A stretch of DNA of 64,000 nucleotides from Cherax quadricarinatus (taxonomy: Eukaryota; Arthropoda; Malacostraca; Decapoda; Parastacidae): contig NC_091292.1 in NCBI RefSeq assembly GCF_038502225.1, positions 52,012,277 through 52,076,276 of the forward strand, written 5' to 3'. Positions within the stretch are counted from its first letter, which is position 1. Every line of letters starts with the position of its first letter. Position numbers and translations under genes: made by a program. The notes below the pieces were generated by a model, which was not told the DNA's origin, did no database searches, and saw only the letters and a list, made by a program, of their open reading frames with translations. This document shows positions 20,773 to 30,832 of the stretch, piece by piece.

Positions 20773-21249
20773 ATGCAGGATAGTGTTCCGTTGCCTCAAG
20801 TGTCCGAGGACACTCAGATTGCCTTGAGTGCTCAGCCTATCCCTGCAATGACTGCTAGTTCAAGTAGTTTCTCCACAGGGGATGCCTTGTCAGAGAACGA
20901 TTACTTGAAACTAGTAGTGCCATCTCTTGTTGATGTCACATGCCGTCTGCAGAAAGACATCTCTGTTGCAGCTAGTGCTCTCACAAGAGTATCTGTTGTT
21001 GTTCCAAGTGTTCCAGATGGTGATAACGTCCTAGTTGACAGTAATCCCTGCAATGTACAAAGTTGTTTCTTGAGTAATCTTCACATTGTTAACGTTCGTA
21101 CGTGTTGTCTCTTTATAGTTGATACATCATATCACTGTGTGCGACTCAGATTGAATATCAGTATTGTTGACCGTGTTCATTTCTTTTCCCCTGTGCTTGC
21201 AGTGAGAGATAGTAGATCCATTCTCCCTTGCTCATATTGCTCGTTATAG
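20773..21249 (+). CDS. G1-family unrecognised ORF, copy in G1
   Basis: 158 codons starting MQDSVPLPQVSEDTQIALS. It is Ser/Val-rich, with pieces such as FSTGDALSENDYLKLV and DVTCRLQKDIS. A close homologue is at 35328-35879 in G3. It occupies the place where gag, protease and RT should be. It has no zinc knuckle, protease triad or polymerase motif. Conservation between two copies suggests it travelled with the family, either as a real accessory protein or as filler left after a deletion. I cannot assign a function. Confidence 0.5.
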   Translation: MQDSVPLPQVSEDTQIALSAQPIPAMTASSSSFSTGDALSENDYLKLVVPSLVDVTCRLQKDISVAASALTRVSVVVPSVPDGDNVLVDSNPCNVQSCFLSNLHIVNVRTCCLFIVDTSYHCVRLRLNISIVDRVHFFSPVLAVRDSRSILPCSYCSL

Positions 21250-21326
21250 CGTTATTTTTTTCAACCGGGGAGAGTCATCCACTCCACTGAGTTTGTTCAT
21301 TCCTCCAGTAAGAAAGAACCTATTCC

Positions 21327-22338
21327 TTGTGGTCTGGTGCGATTCGATTCCTGCTCCAGGAAGATCTTATTCTGACTGTGAAGCCACCAGCACCCATTAG
21401 TGACTTTGTAATGAGCCAAGAATTACTGTATAGAACAACCGAGTTGGGAACTCCAAGCAGAAGAGTTTACCAGTTAGTAATTCCACAGTCACTAGTGAAC
21501 GCAGCTCTACAGCTAGTTCATGATGTACCAGGTGTTGCACACCCTGGTATGGATAGTTCTGTGAAACAAGCCAGAATGAAGTACTTTTGGCCACATATGG
21601 CAACTGGCGTTTCCGAGTATGTTAAGAAATGTAGTGTCTGTATGCAGCATAATGGAAATGCCAATGGTTCCTAATCCAATCCAGTTGTATCCAACTACTA
21701 GCGAACTGTGGGAAAGAGTTGCGCTTGATTTGTTAACCAATTTTAAATGTTCCCTCCAAGGTAACAAACATCTGTGTATTATGGTAGACCATTTCACCAG
21801 ATATTGTGAGCTAGTTCCTATTGCAGATAAGACTACTGAGACAGTAGCTAAAGCATTTAAAGAACGCATTATCTGCAGGCATACCACTCCTAAGTCCCTA
21901 GTAACAGATAATGGAGGTGAATTCTGCAACGAGATACTTGACAATTTGTGTACCTTGTACAAGATCTCTAAGTCAACCATTGTTCCCCATCATCCTGCGA
22001 GTAATGGGTTGGCAGAACGAACAAATAAGAAAGTACTTGATGTTTTGAGAGCCACTATCAACCCCAATAGTGAAACTTGGGATGAAGTTATACCGGATGT
22101 TCAATGTGCTATAAATTATGCTTACAATGCTTCCATAGGTGACACTCTACAATATGCATTGTACGGTGTAGACAAGCATTTGCCTTATGAGTTGTTATAT
22201 TCCACACCGAAACCCAATTATAACCTTGATGATTTCATAGCAACTCGTACCAGCATAGCTCAAAGTGTTTTTAGAAGAATCCGTGAAACACTTTATAAAT
22301 CAACAGCAGAATTTACTAGGGTAACTAAGCAGTGCTAA
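21327..22338 (+). pseudogene. G1 integrase, frameshifted
   Basis: Two overlapping frames, 21327-21674 and 21619-22338, form one gypsy integrase. The HHCC domain (H-D-V-P-G-V-A-H and C-S-V-C) ends at a frameshift near 21660. The catalytic core follows with all three acidic residues (LDLLTNFKCSLQGNKH with its Asp, VTDNGGEFCNE and ASNGLAERTNKKV). A second frameshift near 22333 separates the C-terminal module. Compared with G3 it keeps a 13-residue piece beginning KAFKERIICR. Confidence 0.85.
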
Positions 22339-22836
22339 GCCGACCAAAGTTAAAGTGGGTTCGAGGGTTATGCTGACTAACTTCAACAAAACATCCGCAA
22401 TGCCTAAGCTCGATCAAAAGTTTGTTGGCCCTTATCGAGTAGTTGAACATATCAATGGCAATAAGTATAAGGTTAAAGAAGTTAGTACTGGTCAGTATAA
22501 GGAATCGCATTTAGATCATATGAAATTAGTATGCGATGTCGAGGATGATATTTCTACCCAGACTAATGTGTCAGTTGCTGACAATCCTCCTGACTCTGTA
22601 CCCTCTATCTCTAATACTCAGATAATCAACCTGAATGTCGTTATTCTTTGCATACTCGACAAGTGATGAGAAACCTCCAAGTATCTTTTGTAGATACTTG
22701 TTCAGATCGCCCTCAGTCAAGGCATGTGTTAGCCATTGCAGAAGAATTCGATCCACCCAAAGATGATAACCATTCTGCATATGTAAATCTTACCCTCGCA
22801 GAGTTGGGTTTAAATGTACTTAGTCTGTACAATTAG
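22339..22836 (+). pseudogene. G1 integrase C-terminal (GPY/F-type) module and tail
   Basis: Reads KVGSRVMLTNFNKTS, KFVGPYRVVEHINGNKYKV and SHLDHMKLVCDVED, matching the G3 segment at 33946-34304. It then degenerates into a short tail that again matches G3 (SFVDT, SRHVLAIAEEFDPP, AYVNLTLAELGLNV). It is out of frame with the core. Confidence 0.75.
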
Positions 22837-23269
22837 ATGTTCAGGATGAACGAAGTTGTCCACTGTGTGTTTGCTATTAGCTGATCAGTTTTTTTTTCAG
22901 AATATTTTTCTTGTGTGTTCACGTTCCCTCCAAATTCTGAGATTAGCAGTAATGATCTGTGAGTGCCAGATCTGCCTTTGCTGTTAATTACTTTCACCTT
23001 TGTAAATATATACTTATTCTTCCTCAGAATCTGTAGAGTGCATGAATACAGATCGATCGATCAATTCCATCCTTATTATACCATGATTTGTTCTTATAAT
23101 TAGTAATGCATTACGTTAACACCCATTACGTTAACATCCATTACAATACCATCCATTAGTTCTAAGTCATATGTCTTTGTTATTGTATAGAATCAGCCCA
23201 GAGCCACCTGCCTGTTCACCCTATAGCATAGTACTGTATGTCGAGATGACATACGTAACATAACCGAGC
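22837..23269 (+). other. G1 3' non-coding sequence
   Basis: Aligns with the reverse complement of 30353-30829 in G3, including CAGATCGATCGATCAATTCC and the repeated CATTACGTTAAC words. No coding content. Confidence 0.7.
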
Positions 23270-23444
23270 TGTCAGCATAGTTGCTGATCCCCTACATGTG
23301 TTGTATAGCTTATCTGAGTATCATAGTATCCATATGTTTTACATACATGACCCCTTGCTAGGCTCAGTGACTAGCATGTGTGACGTCACGTGATGCCGCA
23401 TGAGTGTGTGGGATGCGCTGTCCCACTCTCAGTTCCCGGTAGAC

Positions 23445-23612
23445 TGAGGGACTGACCACCTCAAAACTTTAAGGGTGATGGACTGATTACATCGTCTCCA
23501 AGTCTCTTCTGCTTCTATCAACTTTGCTGTACTCGACTGAAGAAGCCTACTGTGTAGGCGAAACGTTTCGAAATAAAGATACCTAACTGTTGCATATGTG
23601 TCTTACCTAAAC
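23445..23612 (+). mobile_element. 168-bp hammerhead-like mobile unit with 4-bp target duplication
   Basis: Comparison with the uninterrupted LTR at 5977-6281 defines the insertion exactly: AGAC at 23441-23444 is repeated at 23613-23616. The unit starts TGAGGGACTGACCACCTC, holds the hammerhead-like fold at 23533-23571 and ends ATAAAGATACCTAACTG..CATATGTGTCTTACCTAAAC. It encodes no protein, so it was moved in trans. A decayed copy is at 47316-47457. Confidence 0.8.
23533..23571 (+). ncRNA. Hammerhead-ribozyme-like motif (family b)
   Basis: Stem I TCGA/TCGA, core CTGAAGA (fits CUGANGA), extra A, stem II GCCTAC/GTAGGC with loop TGT, GAA, ACGT, T. Compared with 7673-7707, stems I and II have changed by compensating substitutions. 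All invariant core bases are present. Confidence 0.68.
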
Positions 23613-23739
23613 AGACCTACCAAGCAACAGGACAGGCAGGTTGGGTTCCCCCCATTTCACACTCTGCCAATATATTTGTTACCATCCAACAAGTGTGTTT
23701 AACTCCAATCACCACATCTCCACGAACCCTTCCCAAGAA

Positions 23740-24217
23740 AGACCTGTCTCCTGCCCAAGCAACTGCTCCTGTAACTTCTATAATCACTTCCACCGCCGAC
23801 AACGTTGATCATGCTGCCTCAACCACCGTCTCCCACGACTCTCATCCTGTTGTTACACCACCATTACACCTCTCCACTGTTCCTGTCGACCCTCAGTCAC
23901 CTGCTACCACCTTTGTAGATTCGCCCAATGAATCCAGTTCAGAAGAAGAGGAAGATATCGACGACTCCAGTACACTCTCATGGGAAAACCTTACCTTCTA
24001 CACTTCTCCTTCAAATACTGACACCATGACCTGTGCTGAACTCTACAAAAGCATCGGTGCTGGAACAGTCAAGTATGTCTGTGAATCACCTCTTCACTTC
24101 ACACTCACCCAAGTTCTTGAGTTCATCAAGCCTCTACGTTTCACCTTCAGTAACAAGACTAAACTATACCACCTATCTAGGAGCAATTCAAAAAGTTTGA
24201 AAATGGCTCTGCTGTAA
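23740..24217 (+). CDS. Unrecognised Ser/Thr-rich, acidic ORF
   Basis: Open from inside the G1 LTR; the part outside starts about 23740. It has a Thr/Ser/Pro-rich stretch, an acidic run (SSSEEEEDIDDSS), then a more ordinary domain (TMTCAELYKSIGAGTVKYV, TLTQVLEFIKPLRFTF). It stops at 24217, some 280 bp before a hammerhead-like module. Because it lies just upstream of that 3' module it may be the protein-coding end of a PLE-related element. I do not recognise the family. Its true N-terminus may have been displaced by the G1 insertion. Confidence 0.4.
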
Positions 24218-24500
24218 ACCTGCCTCCTCAGTTATTCCTATAACTCCCACCTGTGTGCTGAGCTCTGATGCGACCTAACCTGCTGCCAGCTACTCAAGAT
24301 TCAAGACTTCAACTGCCACAAGTTCGATGCAACAGACCCTGCTATTCCTGTTCTCAAGTCTGTCCCCTGATCGCCTTAGCTCTGGCTCTATTTCTATGAC
24401 TAAAAACACTCCTCTCCAGAGCTATGCTTCGTCTGTCCCGTCTTCCCCGCTCATCCCATTGGGATCTTACCTGCACTTGCTCTTTCGTTCGTTCTGTATC

Positions 24501-24540
24501 TTAGAAGTGATCAAGGTCCCAGGACCGAAACGTTTTCTAA
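24501..24540 (+). ncRNA. Hammerhead-like motif (family i)
   Basis: Stem I TTAGAA/TTCTAA (six pairs), core GTGATCA, extra A, stem II GGTCC/GGACC with loop CA, GAA, ACGT, T. Core positions 3 and 8 differ from the catalytic consensus, so it is probably inactive. All three helices are perfect. It is followed by AATAAATAAGTC and CATACGTGTTTCTC, the usual tail layout of these units. Confidence 0.6.
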
Positions 24541-24716
24541 TAAATAAGTCTTAGTGTTTGCATACGTGTTTCTCTAAACCAACTTGTCGATGTTTATTAC
24601 TAAGGTTTATACCAAAAGAAATGCTCCCTCAAGGCCTCTTGAGACTAGGAAATTTCTATACTCTTGTGTATGCAAAAAACAGTGTCAATCCTGGGTGAAT
24701 AACGCAAAAGATACTG

Positions 24717-24822
24717 TCAAATCCATACTATCAAATTCATACTATCAAATTCATACTATTAAATTCATACTATCAAATTCATACTGTCAAATTTATACTG
24801 TCAAATTCATATCTGCAAAATG
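24717..24822. repeat. 14-bp minisatellite
   Basis: About seven units of TCAAATTCATACTA with single-base variants. Confidence 0.85.
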
Positions 24823-24914
24823 ACTGTAGTTGGTATTCCCATAACTGAAGTCTAATAATTGAACTAAATGCACTTGGAAAATTCTAGAAAGATTAGTATC
24901 AAATTTGCACACGG

Positions 24915-25085
24915 AAATCGGTCCCTACGGTCCGGGTCTTTTTCAGATGGTGAACCGGCCTTGGCTCCCTGTTGCGGAAGTGTCTCGGCTAGAGGTACGA
25001 GTACCTACCTAATCGTGGTAGTGGACAATGTCATGAAGAGCGGAGGCAGCAAACACTACAGGATCCCTTAGGAGCCACACCCCCA
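24915..25085 (+). repeat. Dispersed repeat R, copy 1 (5' part)
   Basis: Contains GGTCCGGGTCTTTTTCAGA, GGCCTTGGCTCCCTGTTGCG and GAGGTACGAGTACC, diverged from the other R copies at 29640, 39285, 44000 and 51450. Confidence 0.6.
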
Positions 25086-25639
25086 GCTTTCGGCTGCAGT
25101 CCGAGTGCTGGGGACGCTCAACTTCATGTTAATGGTCGTTTAAGTTATGGCTTGTAATGAGGGGAGCCGTTTTTGATGGATCTGAATTGTTATTTTTGAG
25201 ACGCTGATCTGGACGTTTCTGAGGGTGTTTGTTATAATTTTTTGGTGTCTTCCAGCAGTTCTTGGAGTGTGTATGAATCTTCGTAGTCGATGGTGAACTT
25301 GACAGTCCTGTCTTGTAGTCGCTCATGTAGGTCTTTGCTGTACATTGCAGCACTATACTGGGCAGTTGTGTAAATCTCTACACATGACTAGGTTACATAA
25401 CTCAGACTGTTGAAAACGTCTTCTTCCTCGGATATTCCTGTTGTTTCAGCAGATTGGCAGAGTTAAGGTGAAGTTGGTGGCTGGTCGGAGGCAGTGGTAG
25501 TGGAGGTCGTAGGTGGCACTCCGTCATTTGTGGGAGTCTCGTCGTTGGCTGGAGTTGTTTCCGTGTGAGTACCGCGCTCTGGTGGAGGAATCACATCTGC
25601 AGGGGCTACGAGGCTGATGTTTTTTTACTTAATCTTGAG
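25086..25639. other. Probably further decayed LINE ORF1 sequence, minus strand
   Basis: Compositionally similar to the gag-like remnant next to it (25640-26280). Minus-strand frames are broken and show no clear motif. Confidence 0.3.
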
Positions 25640-26280
25640 TATGTCCGATGAGGGTGGAGAACCGGGGGAGACGAATCTTGGTATGTTGTTGAGTCAGAAG
25701 AGTTCATTGATGGTGGAGTTGAAGGTTCCTGGTGAAGCCATGTTGTGCATATGGGCATACATCATACAGTAGTAGACTTTATTACTAACACCTTCTGGTA
25801 GTGGAGGGAGTATGTTGTTGGTGGAGGAAGAGGGCAGTATCTGCTGGAATTTTCATGATGGCAACATTTGCTGAAGACTTTGTGGTTATACACTTTTGGT
25901 TTACTTGATTTTTCTTGAGGATTTCTCTTCTCGGAGGGCACCTGGCAGCAAGAATGTGGTGGTCTCTCTTGCAGTGCAGGCATTTAGGTGGAGCTGTAGC
26001 GGAGCAGACCTTGAAGTGTCCTTCACAGGTCGAGCAGAATTTTTTTGTCTTCGACATGACAGTTCCTGGTGGTGTGCAAGTAAGAGTAGTAGTTCCAACA
26101 TTGTGTGATGTGTTGATGTCTTTCGGCTTCGATGTGGCTTGGATTGGTATAGTAGTAGAAGATGGCCATACCATCAGCATGAGCTTGGACAGCCATGTTC
26201 AAGTCATTAAAGGCGATCTTCAGCATTGAAATAGCATTAGGAATTTTGGTGACGATATCCACAGTAGCCTAGGAATTCTG
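25640..26280 (-). pseudogene. Decayed LINE ORF1 (gag-like) with two zinc knuckles
   Basis: Minus-strand frames 25785-26180 and 26023-26262 together hold K-I-A-F-N-D-L-N-M-A, T-L-T-C-T-P-P-G-T-V and two adjacent knuckles: FCSTCEGHFKVC, slightly degenerate, and CLHCKRDHHILAARC followed by C-P-P-R-R-E-I-L. The sequence KCLHC..DH..LAARCP.RREIL is typical of Jockey/I-type LINE gag proteins, which bind element RNA. Several frameshifts show it is dead. Confidence 0.6.
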
Positions 26281-26349
26281 ATCTTCTATTGAAGTCCTGA
26301 ATTCCTCGATGGGTTGAATAGTAATCAGCTTGTCAAGAAGTTTGCCAGC

Positions 26350-26630
26350 AGTTGCCTGGCTGGGAAAGCTCTTGCTTCACACGCTGAGTGTCCGGGTTCG
26401 ATTCCCGGCGGAGTGTAAACATTCGACGCGTTTCCCTACACCTGTTGTCCTGTTCACCTAGCAAGTAGGTACCTGGGTGTTAGTCGACTGGTGTGGGTTG
26501 CATCCTGGGGGACAAGATTGAGGACCCCGATGGAAATAAGACAGTCTTCGATGACGTACTGGCTTTCCTGGGTTACCCTGGGTGGCTAACCCTCCGTGGT
26601 TAAAAAACAGAACAAAATTTTATCTTATCT
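26350..26630 (+). mobile_element. tRNA-derived SINE (family S), copy 2
   Basis: B box GGTTCGATTCC, central GGTACCTGGGTGTTAGTCGA, GGGTGGCTAACCC and a short ATCTTATCT tail match the copy at 13656. It is more diverged, especially in the head. Confidence 0.85.
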
Positions 26631-27099
26631 GACCCCAGTGGATATAAGCATATGTGTAGATAATCTACACATATGCTGCTGTGTACGATCATTTGTAACT
26701 TTATTTATGTGTATCTGTACCTGAATAAACTTTATAGTGAGGTTGCCAGTTCCTCACAGTTGGGAAGAACAAACTTTCAAACGACAGCAGTTCCCAGTCA
26801 TCACTATGAACAAGATAGATTGGAGTATGGAACAGTCAAGATTGTTAACTCCAAAAAACTGGGAAAATGAATACTCTAATGCCAGCTGTTTCCAGTCATT
26901 AAAACAAGACCGGTATATTATGAATGGGTGAGCAAATTACTTATAGCAGATGTGGGACTAAGACATCTAACACAGTCAGGAGAATTATTGCAACTACTGC
27001 AAGGCATCTTATACACACTTCCCAGCGTCCTTAAATATTACCTATATATCAAATCTCTTTATTGCATTGAGTAAAATCGCTAAGCTCTCGTTGTATGAG
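26631..27099. other. No gene recognised
   Basis: Mixed AT-rich sequence. Frames of 60-65 codons lack any family signal. The right end grades into the PLE remnant. Confidence 0.3.
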
Positions 27100-27880
27100 A
27101 GCACTAACAAGGTCTTTCTTGGTGGTGTTACCATAGGTTCAGTCGTGGGTCTTCCTAGCTGCTTTCAAGACTTTTTCAACAATCTCCCATCATAACTTTG
27201 TTACATCTAAGTACTCAGGGCTGCAAATACACAGGGTTCTCAGGAATATTATAAGGAGCACACTTTCTTAACATTCTCTTCATAGTTAGAATAACTGTTT
27301 ATATATGCAGACATTGGTCGACTTCCTCTATACTGAGATTAAAATTTCCTTCGTCTCTGCTTATCAGGAAGTCAAGAAATGGAGCCTATTATCTGCTTCT
27401 TCTTCAACAGTGAACTTAATTGAAGGGACCATTTAGCCGAACTAAGTAGAATATTGTTTTAATAATCTGTTCTTGAAAAGAAATTGCGTATACAGTTTGC
27501 TTAATACAGGAGAAATTGGATTTCCCTTCACCATTCCTTGTTTTATGAGCACAGAACCTTCCCTTATATGCGAATTTGCAGTCTGCTATACACAGATTAA
27601 CTAGTTCGATGATACTGTCATATATTTGGGGCATGGCATAGGAAAGTTGTTAAGTGGTTCCTCCAGGTAGGTTCATAAATCAGCATATTCAAACTATGAA
27701 GTTATCTGTGAGATCCATACTACATTTTTTATACGAGAGTCCAAAAAATTACCAAGCAAAGCAAGTGGATTAACACTTTAATCATTTTGATTAATTATAT
27801 GCTGCAGAACCGAGAGATACATAGGTCATACTGAGTAACCTGTTTTCTGGGTTTCATTTAATCCATACATGTATGACATG
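27100..27880 (-). pseudogene. Decayed Penelope-like element reverse transcriptase
   Basis: Minus-strand pieces in order: DSIIELVNLCIADCKFAYKG (27416-27634 frame) with an A-H-K-T-R-N-G motif corresponding to the PLE H-K-T-G-x-x-M-G block; then HFLDFLISRDEGNFNLSI; then, frameshifted, S-A-Y-I-N-S-Y-S-N; then FLRTLCICSPEYLDV. These are the palm, post-palm and linker blocks of PLE proteins, which carry an RT plus a GIY-YIG endonuclease. At least three frameshifts and several stops are present. The catalytic YVDD was not found intact. Confidence 0.7.
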
Positions 27881-27920
27881 TGTGATCTTTGAAGAACTGA
27901 TTATTGGTGTCACTTGAATA

Positions 27921-29330
27921 CAGTGATGCCTCTCATATCCGAACTATATGGGTCGAGACCGGTTCGGAAACACGGAGTTTCCGGATACGTGAGGAAGAAA
28001 AAAAATGCGTATCCGTACCGTCATGTTGCCATCTGCGACGGCGTTGTAGGTTTAAAAAACGAGTCCAACGTCGTCTAACGGTGGGACCAGACACTCTGGC
28101 CTCGAATTAACAGCTTCCTGGATTTCACGGACGGTGGGACCAAACACTCTGGTCTCGAATAACAGCTTCCCGGATTTCACGGACGGTGGGACCAAACACT
28201 CTGGCCTCGAATAACAGCTTCCCGGATTTCACGGACGGTGGGACCAAACACTCTGGCCTCGAATAACAGCCTCCCGGATTTCACGGACGGTGGGACCAGA
28301 CACTCTGGCCTCAAATAAGTCTCCCGGATTTCACAGACCACAGGACCATAAATGGGCTGTGGACAGTGGATACTCCATATACTCCAAAAGTGTTTCAACA
28401 CCTGCCCTTGCTGCTCAAGTTTTCGGTCTTGGAGGCAGTGTGTCGTCGTCGTCGTCTTCACTTTCGGAACGTTGTGGGTGCAATACTGATTCTGCAATCT
28501 CTGCATTCGTCAGAGACTGCACACCAGGGTCGTCTTCGTCACACTCTAGCCAGTCCTGCACGTCGTCTTCTGTAGTTTTTCTCCCCGGCCTTGAGTAACT
28601 GGCGATGGAAATCTTTCTCCTCGAATCCATCGAAATCAATAACTGGATCGATCCCGTGAAGGAGCCGATTCCAGCTATTGTCGAGCGTTGCTGGCGGGAC
28701 ATTACTCCAGGTCCGGGCAAGGTTATGAATGATGGCGCGCAGGTTGTACTTTTTAAGGTTGTTCAGGTTCAAGGCTCCCACATCTCGGCCTTTATCGTCA
28801 ATTACCACCATCACATCCTCCAAGAATTTTCGGCGATGTAGCTTTTTAAAGGCCACAATCACACCCTGATCCATGGGCTGGATGAATGATGTGGTATTCA
28901 GTGGCAAGAACATAACTCTGATACGGCCATTATGAGCAACCAGTTCATACATGTGAGAATGTGCAGGAGCATTGTCAAGGAGCAAGACTGCCTTAACACG
29001 GTCTCGGCATGCTTTCAGGGTCTCTGTCTAGTAGTGGGTGATCTCAGGCACTGCAGAGTTGAAAAACCAATCCTTGAAAATTCTTGCTGTGAACCAAGCC
29101 TTCACGGAGTGGTCGTAATGCACTGGCAGGGCATCCATACAACCCTGCAACACCTAGGCTGTTTTGCCTTACCATCCAAACAGCTGTTCGGATGTTTCCG
29201 TAATAATTTTAGAATTTTGCTCTTTCCCAGGGCCTGTTCGGATATTGGCGAGGGTCGGATAATGGTAGGCCCTTCCAAATGTGGTCTTCACGGTCACTCA
29301 GCTTCAGGAATAATTTAGCTATAAACAATT
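27921..29330 (-). pseudogene. Tigger/pogo-type DNA transposon remnant with DDE transposase C-terminal half
   Basis: The left end CAGTGATGCCTCTCATATCC follows TA (27919-27920), like Tigger ends and their TA target. The transposase reads on the minus strand: V-K-A-W-F-T-A-R-I-F-K-D-W-F upstream of an in-frame TAG near 29029; then LLLDNAPAHSHMYELVAHNG with its catalytic Asp; then LPLNTTSFIQPMDQGVIVAF; a frame change near 28580; and an acidic tail (VQDWLECDEDDPG). Tigger transposases cut and paste the element. The N-terminal DNA-binding half and the other inverted repeat are not recognisable. Confidence 0.78.
28078..28340. repeat. 52-bp minisatellite inside the Tigger remnant
   Basis: Five units starting GTGGGACCA at 28081, 28134, 28186, 28238 and 28290 (53 then 52 bp spacing), with core ACACTCTGGCCTCGAATAAC. 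Few substitutions. Confidence 0.92.
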
Positions 29331-29469
29331 TTTCACCCAAGTATCACAGTCAAGTTATGTTACTAAAGCAGCTCTATAAGTGATGTCTTACTACATAGTT
29401 TGTTGGTAAATGAGAAGTACAGTAATTATGTCTAGGTCCAAAAAAAAAAAAAAAGAGAGAGAGGATAGC

Positions 29470-29615
29470 CCAAATTCCGTTTAACATCTTTATTATGCAC
29501 CCCATACCCATCCTGTGGGCGGTAGTCAAAGGATTACAGAGGTATATAATGGGTCCAGGGACTGGCCCACAAAGTTTTGATAGCGTAACAAGTTACAGTG
29601 GTAATGTATTATTTG
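29470..29615 (-). repeat. Dispersed repeat U, copy 1
   Basis: Shares TTATTATGCACCCCATACCC, GGGCGGTAGTCAAAGGATT and CAAAGTTTTGATAGC with 52644-52906 and 53953-54074. Orientation is inferred from the short CTAAC-like tail of the complete copy. Confidence 0.65.
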
Positions 29616-29639
29616 CATTAATTAATTAATTAAAGATTC

Positions 29640-29945
29640 GCTGGTATTCTCCTGGCCCGGGCCTTTTCCAAGTGGTGGCCCGGCCTTGGCTCCCTGTCTA
29701 GGGAGTGTCTAAGACCTAAGACTCCCATGGGAGGAGGTACAAGTACCCCATCATCCTTGGGACCAACTGTCCCCAGGCCTAGCCACATTCCCCTCCCTCA
29801 CGGGGCTCGTAGGGAGAAGCTAGGCCTCTCTGGTCTGCCATCCCCACCCCAAGGGGGTTATTGGGAATGACAGGCTTGTGAGCTGCAAGCTCGGGCTCAG
29901 GCACCTATCCTACCCTAGAAGGGCTGGGCATGGTGTCGATCATTT
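29640..29945 (+). repeat. Dispersed repeat R, copy 2
   Basis: About 300 bp with CTGGCCCGGGCCTTTTCCAA, GGCCCGGCCTTGGCTCCCTG, CCATGGGAGGAGGTACAAGT and GGGGCTCGTAGGGAGAAGC. GC-rich in an AT-rich setting. No tRNA boxes, no coding. The other copies are at 24915, 39285, 44000 and 51450. Confidence 0.75.
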
Positions 29946-30062
29946 TATTTACATGTTCAACACTTACTGGTCCTTTATCCCACTCTGAGAAAATTTTGGT
30001 TCAGATATGTTTATGAAAGTGGTGTCTTTCCCTTAGTTGTATTTCTTTATTTCCCTCACTTT

Positions 30063-30352
30063 TATCGTAGGGGTTCTTAAATGGAGATATCGCGGGTTGA
30101 AGGTAGACACACTTGTTGGATGGTAACATATATTGTCAGACTGAGTTGATGAGGAATGGAGCCCAGCCTTGCCGTGTACTAGTCTGGATGGTCTGCCGCC
30201 GAGTGAGAGGGAGGCAGAGGTACGAGCCTACACATGCGCATCCCGTGACGTCACACAATGTCACAGGCCTACAAGGGATCTCCTATCTAAAGCACATGGA
30301 TGATACTAATATGCTATGCTATATAACACAGGGATCAGCAACTATGCTGACA
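30063..30352 (-). repeat. G3 3' LTR
   Basis: 290 bp. Matches 38483-38773 with a few substitutions (for example GAGTTGATGAGG against GAGGTGATGAGG). Confidence 0.88.
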
Positions 30353-30832
30353 GTTCGGTCATGTTACGTATGTCGTCTCGACATACACTACTATCTACAG
30401 GCTGAACAGGAAGGCGGTTCTGGCCGATTCTATACAATAACAAATTCATATATAACTTAGAACTAATGGATGGTATCATAATGGACGTTACAACATGAGT
30501 TTTACGTAATGGGTGTTAACATAATCACTTTTAACGTAATGCATTACAAACTATAAGAACAAATCATTATACAATATGGATTGAATTGATCGATCGATCT
30601 GTATTCATGCACTCTACAGATTCTGAGGAAGAATAAATATATATATATACAAGGTGAAATTAACAGCAAAGGCATCTGGTGCGCACTCAGATAATTACTG
30701 TCAAATTCTCAGAATACGGAGGGAACGTGAATACGAGGAAAAAAAAAATTTTCTGAAAAACTAATCAGTTAATAGCAGACAGCTGACAATTTACTTCATC
30801 TCGGACATCTAGTTTTATATATATTATATTAT
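30353..30832 (-). other. G3 3' non-coding sequence
   Basis: Reverse complement of G1 22837-23269, including the GATCGATCGAT block. No gene. Confidence 0.65.

Larger units (their letters stand above)
23270..23735 (+). repeat. G1 3' LTR, interrupted
   Basis: Begins TGTCAGCATAG and matches 5977-6281 on both sides of a 168-bp insertion at 23445-23612. The end near CCTTCCCAAGA is slightly diverged from the 5' LTR. Confidence 0.85.
5977..23736 (+). mobile_element. G1: Ty3/gypsy LTR retrotransposon carrying nested insertions
   Basis: The 5' LTR (5977-6281) and 3' LTR (23270-23735) both begin TGTCAGCATAGTTGCTGATC. A PBS-like TGGTGGCAGTGG starts at 6283. Removing G2, G4, the hammerhead-like dimer and the 168-bp unit leaves about 5.3-6 kb, similar to sister G3 (about 5.8 kb without its LINE). 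Own segments: 6283-7600, 8109-8647, 16006-16483 and 20682-23269. It encodes an unrecognised ORF, integrase and an integrase tail. No gag, protease or reverse-transcriptase core was found, and G3 lacks the same parts. Confidence 0.85.

Noticed and set aside
28078..28340. CRISPR-like array
   Set aside because: Units are contiguous 52-bp tandem repeats with no variable spacers, in a eukaryotic genome; this is a minisatellite.
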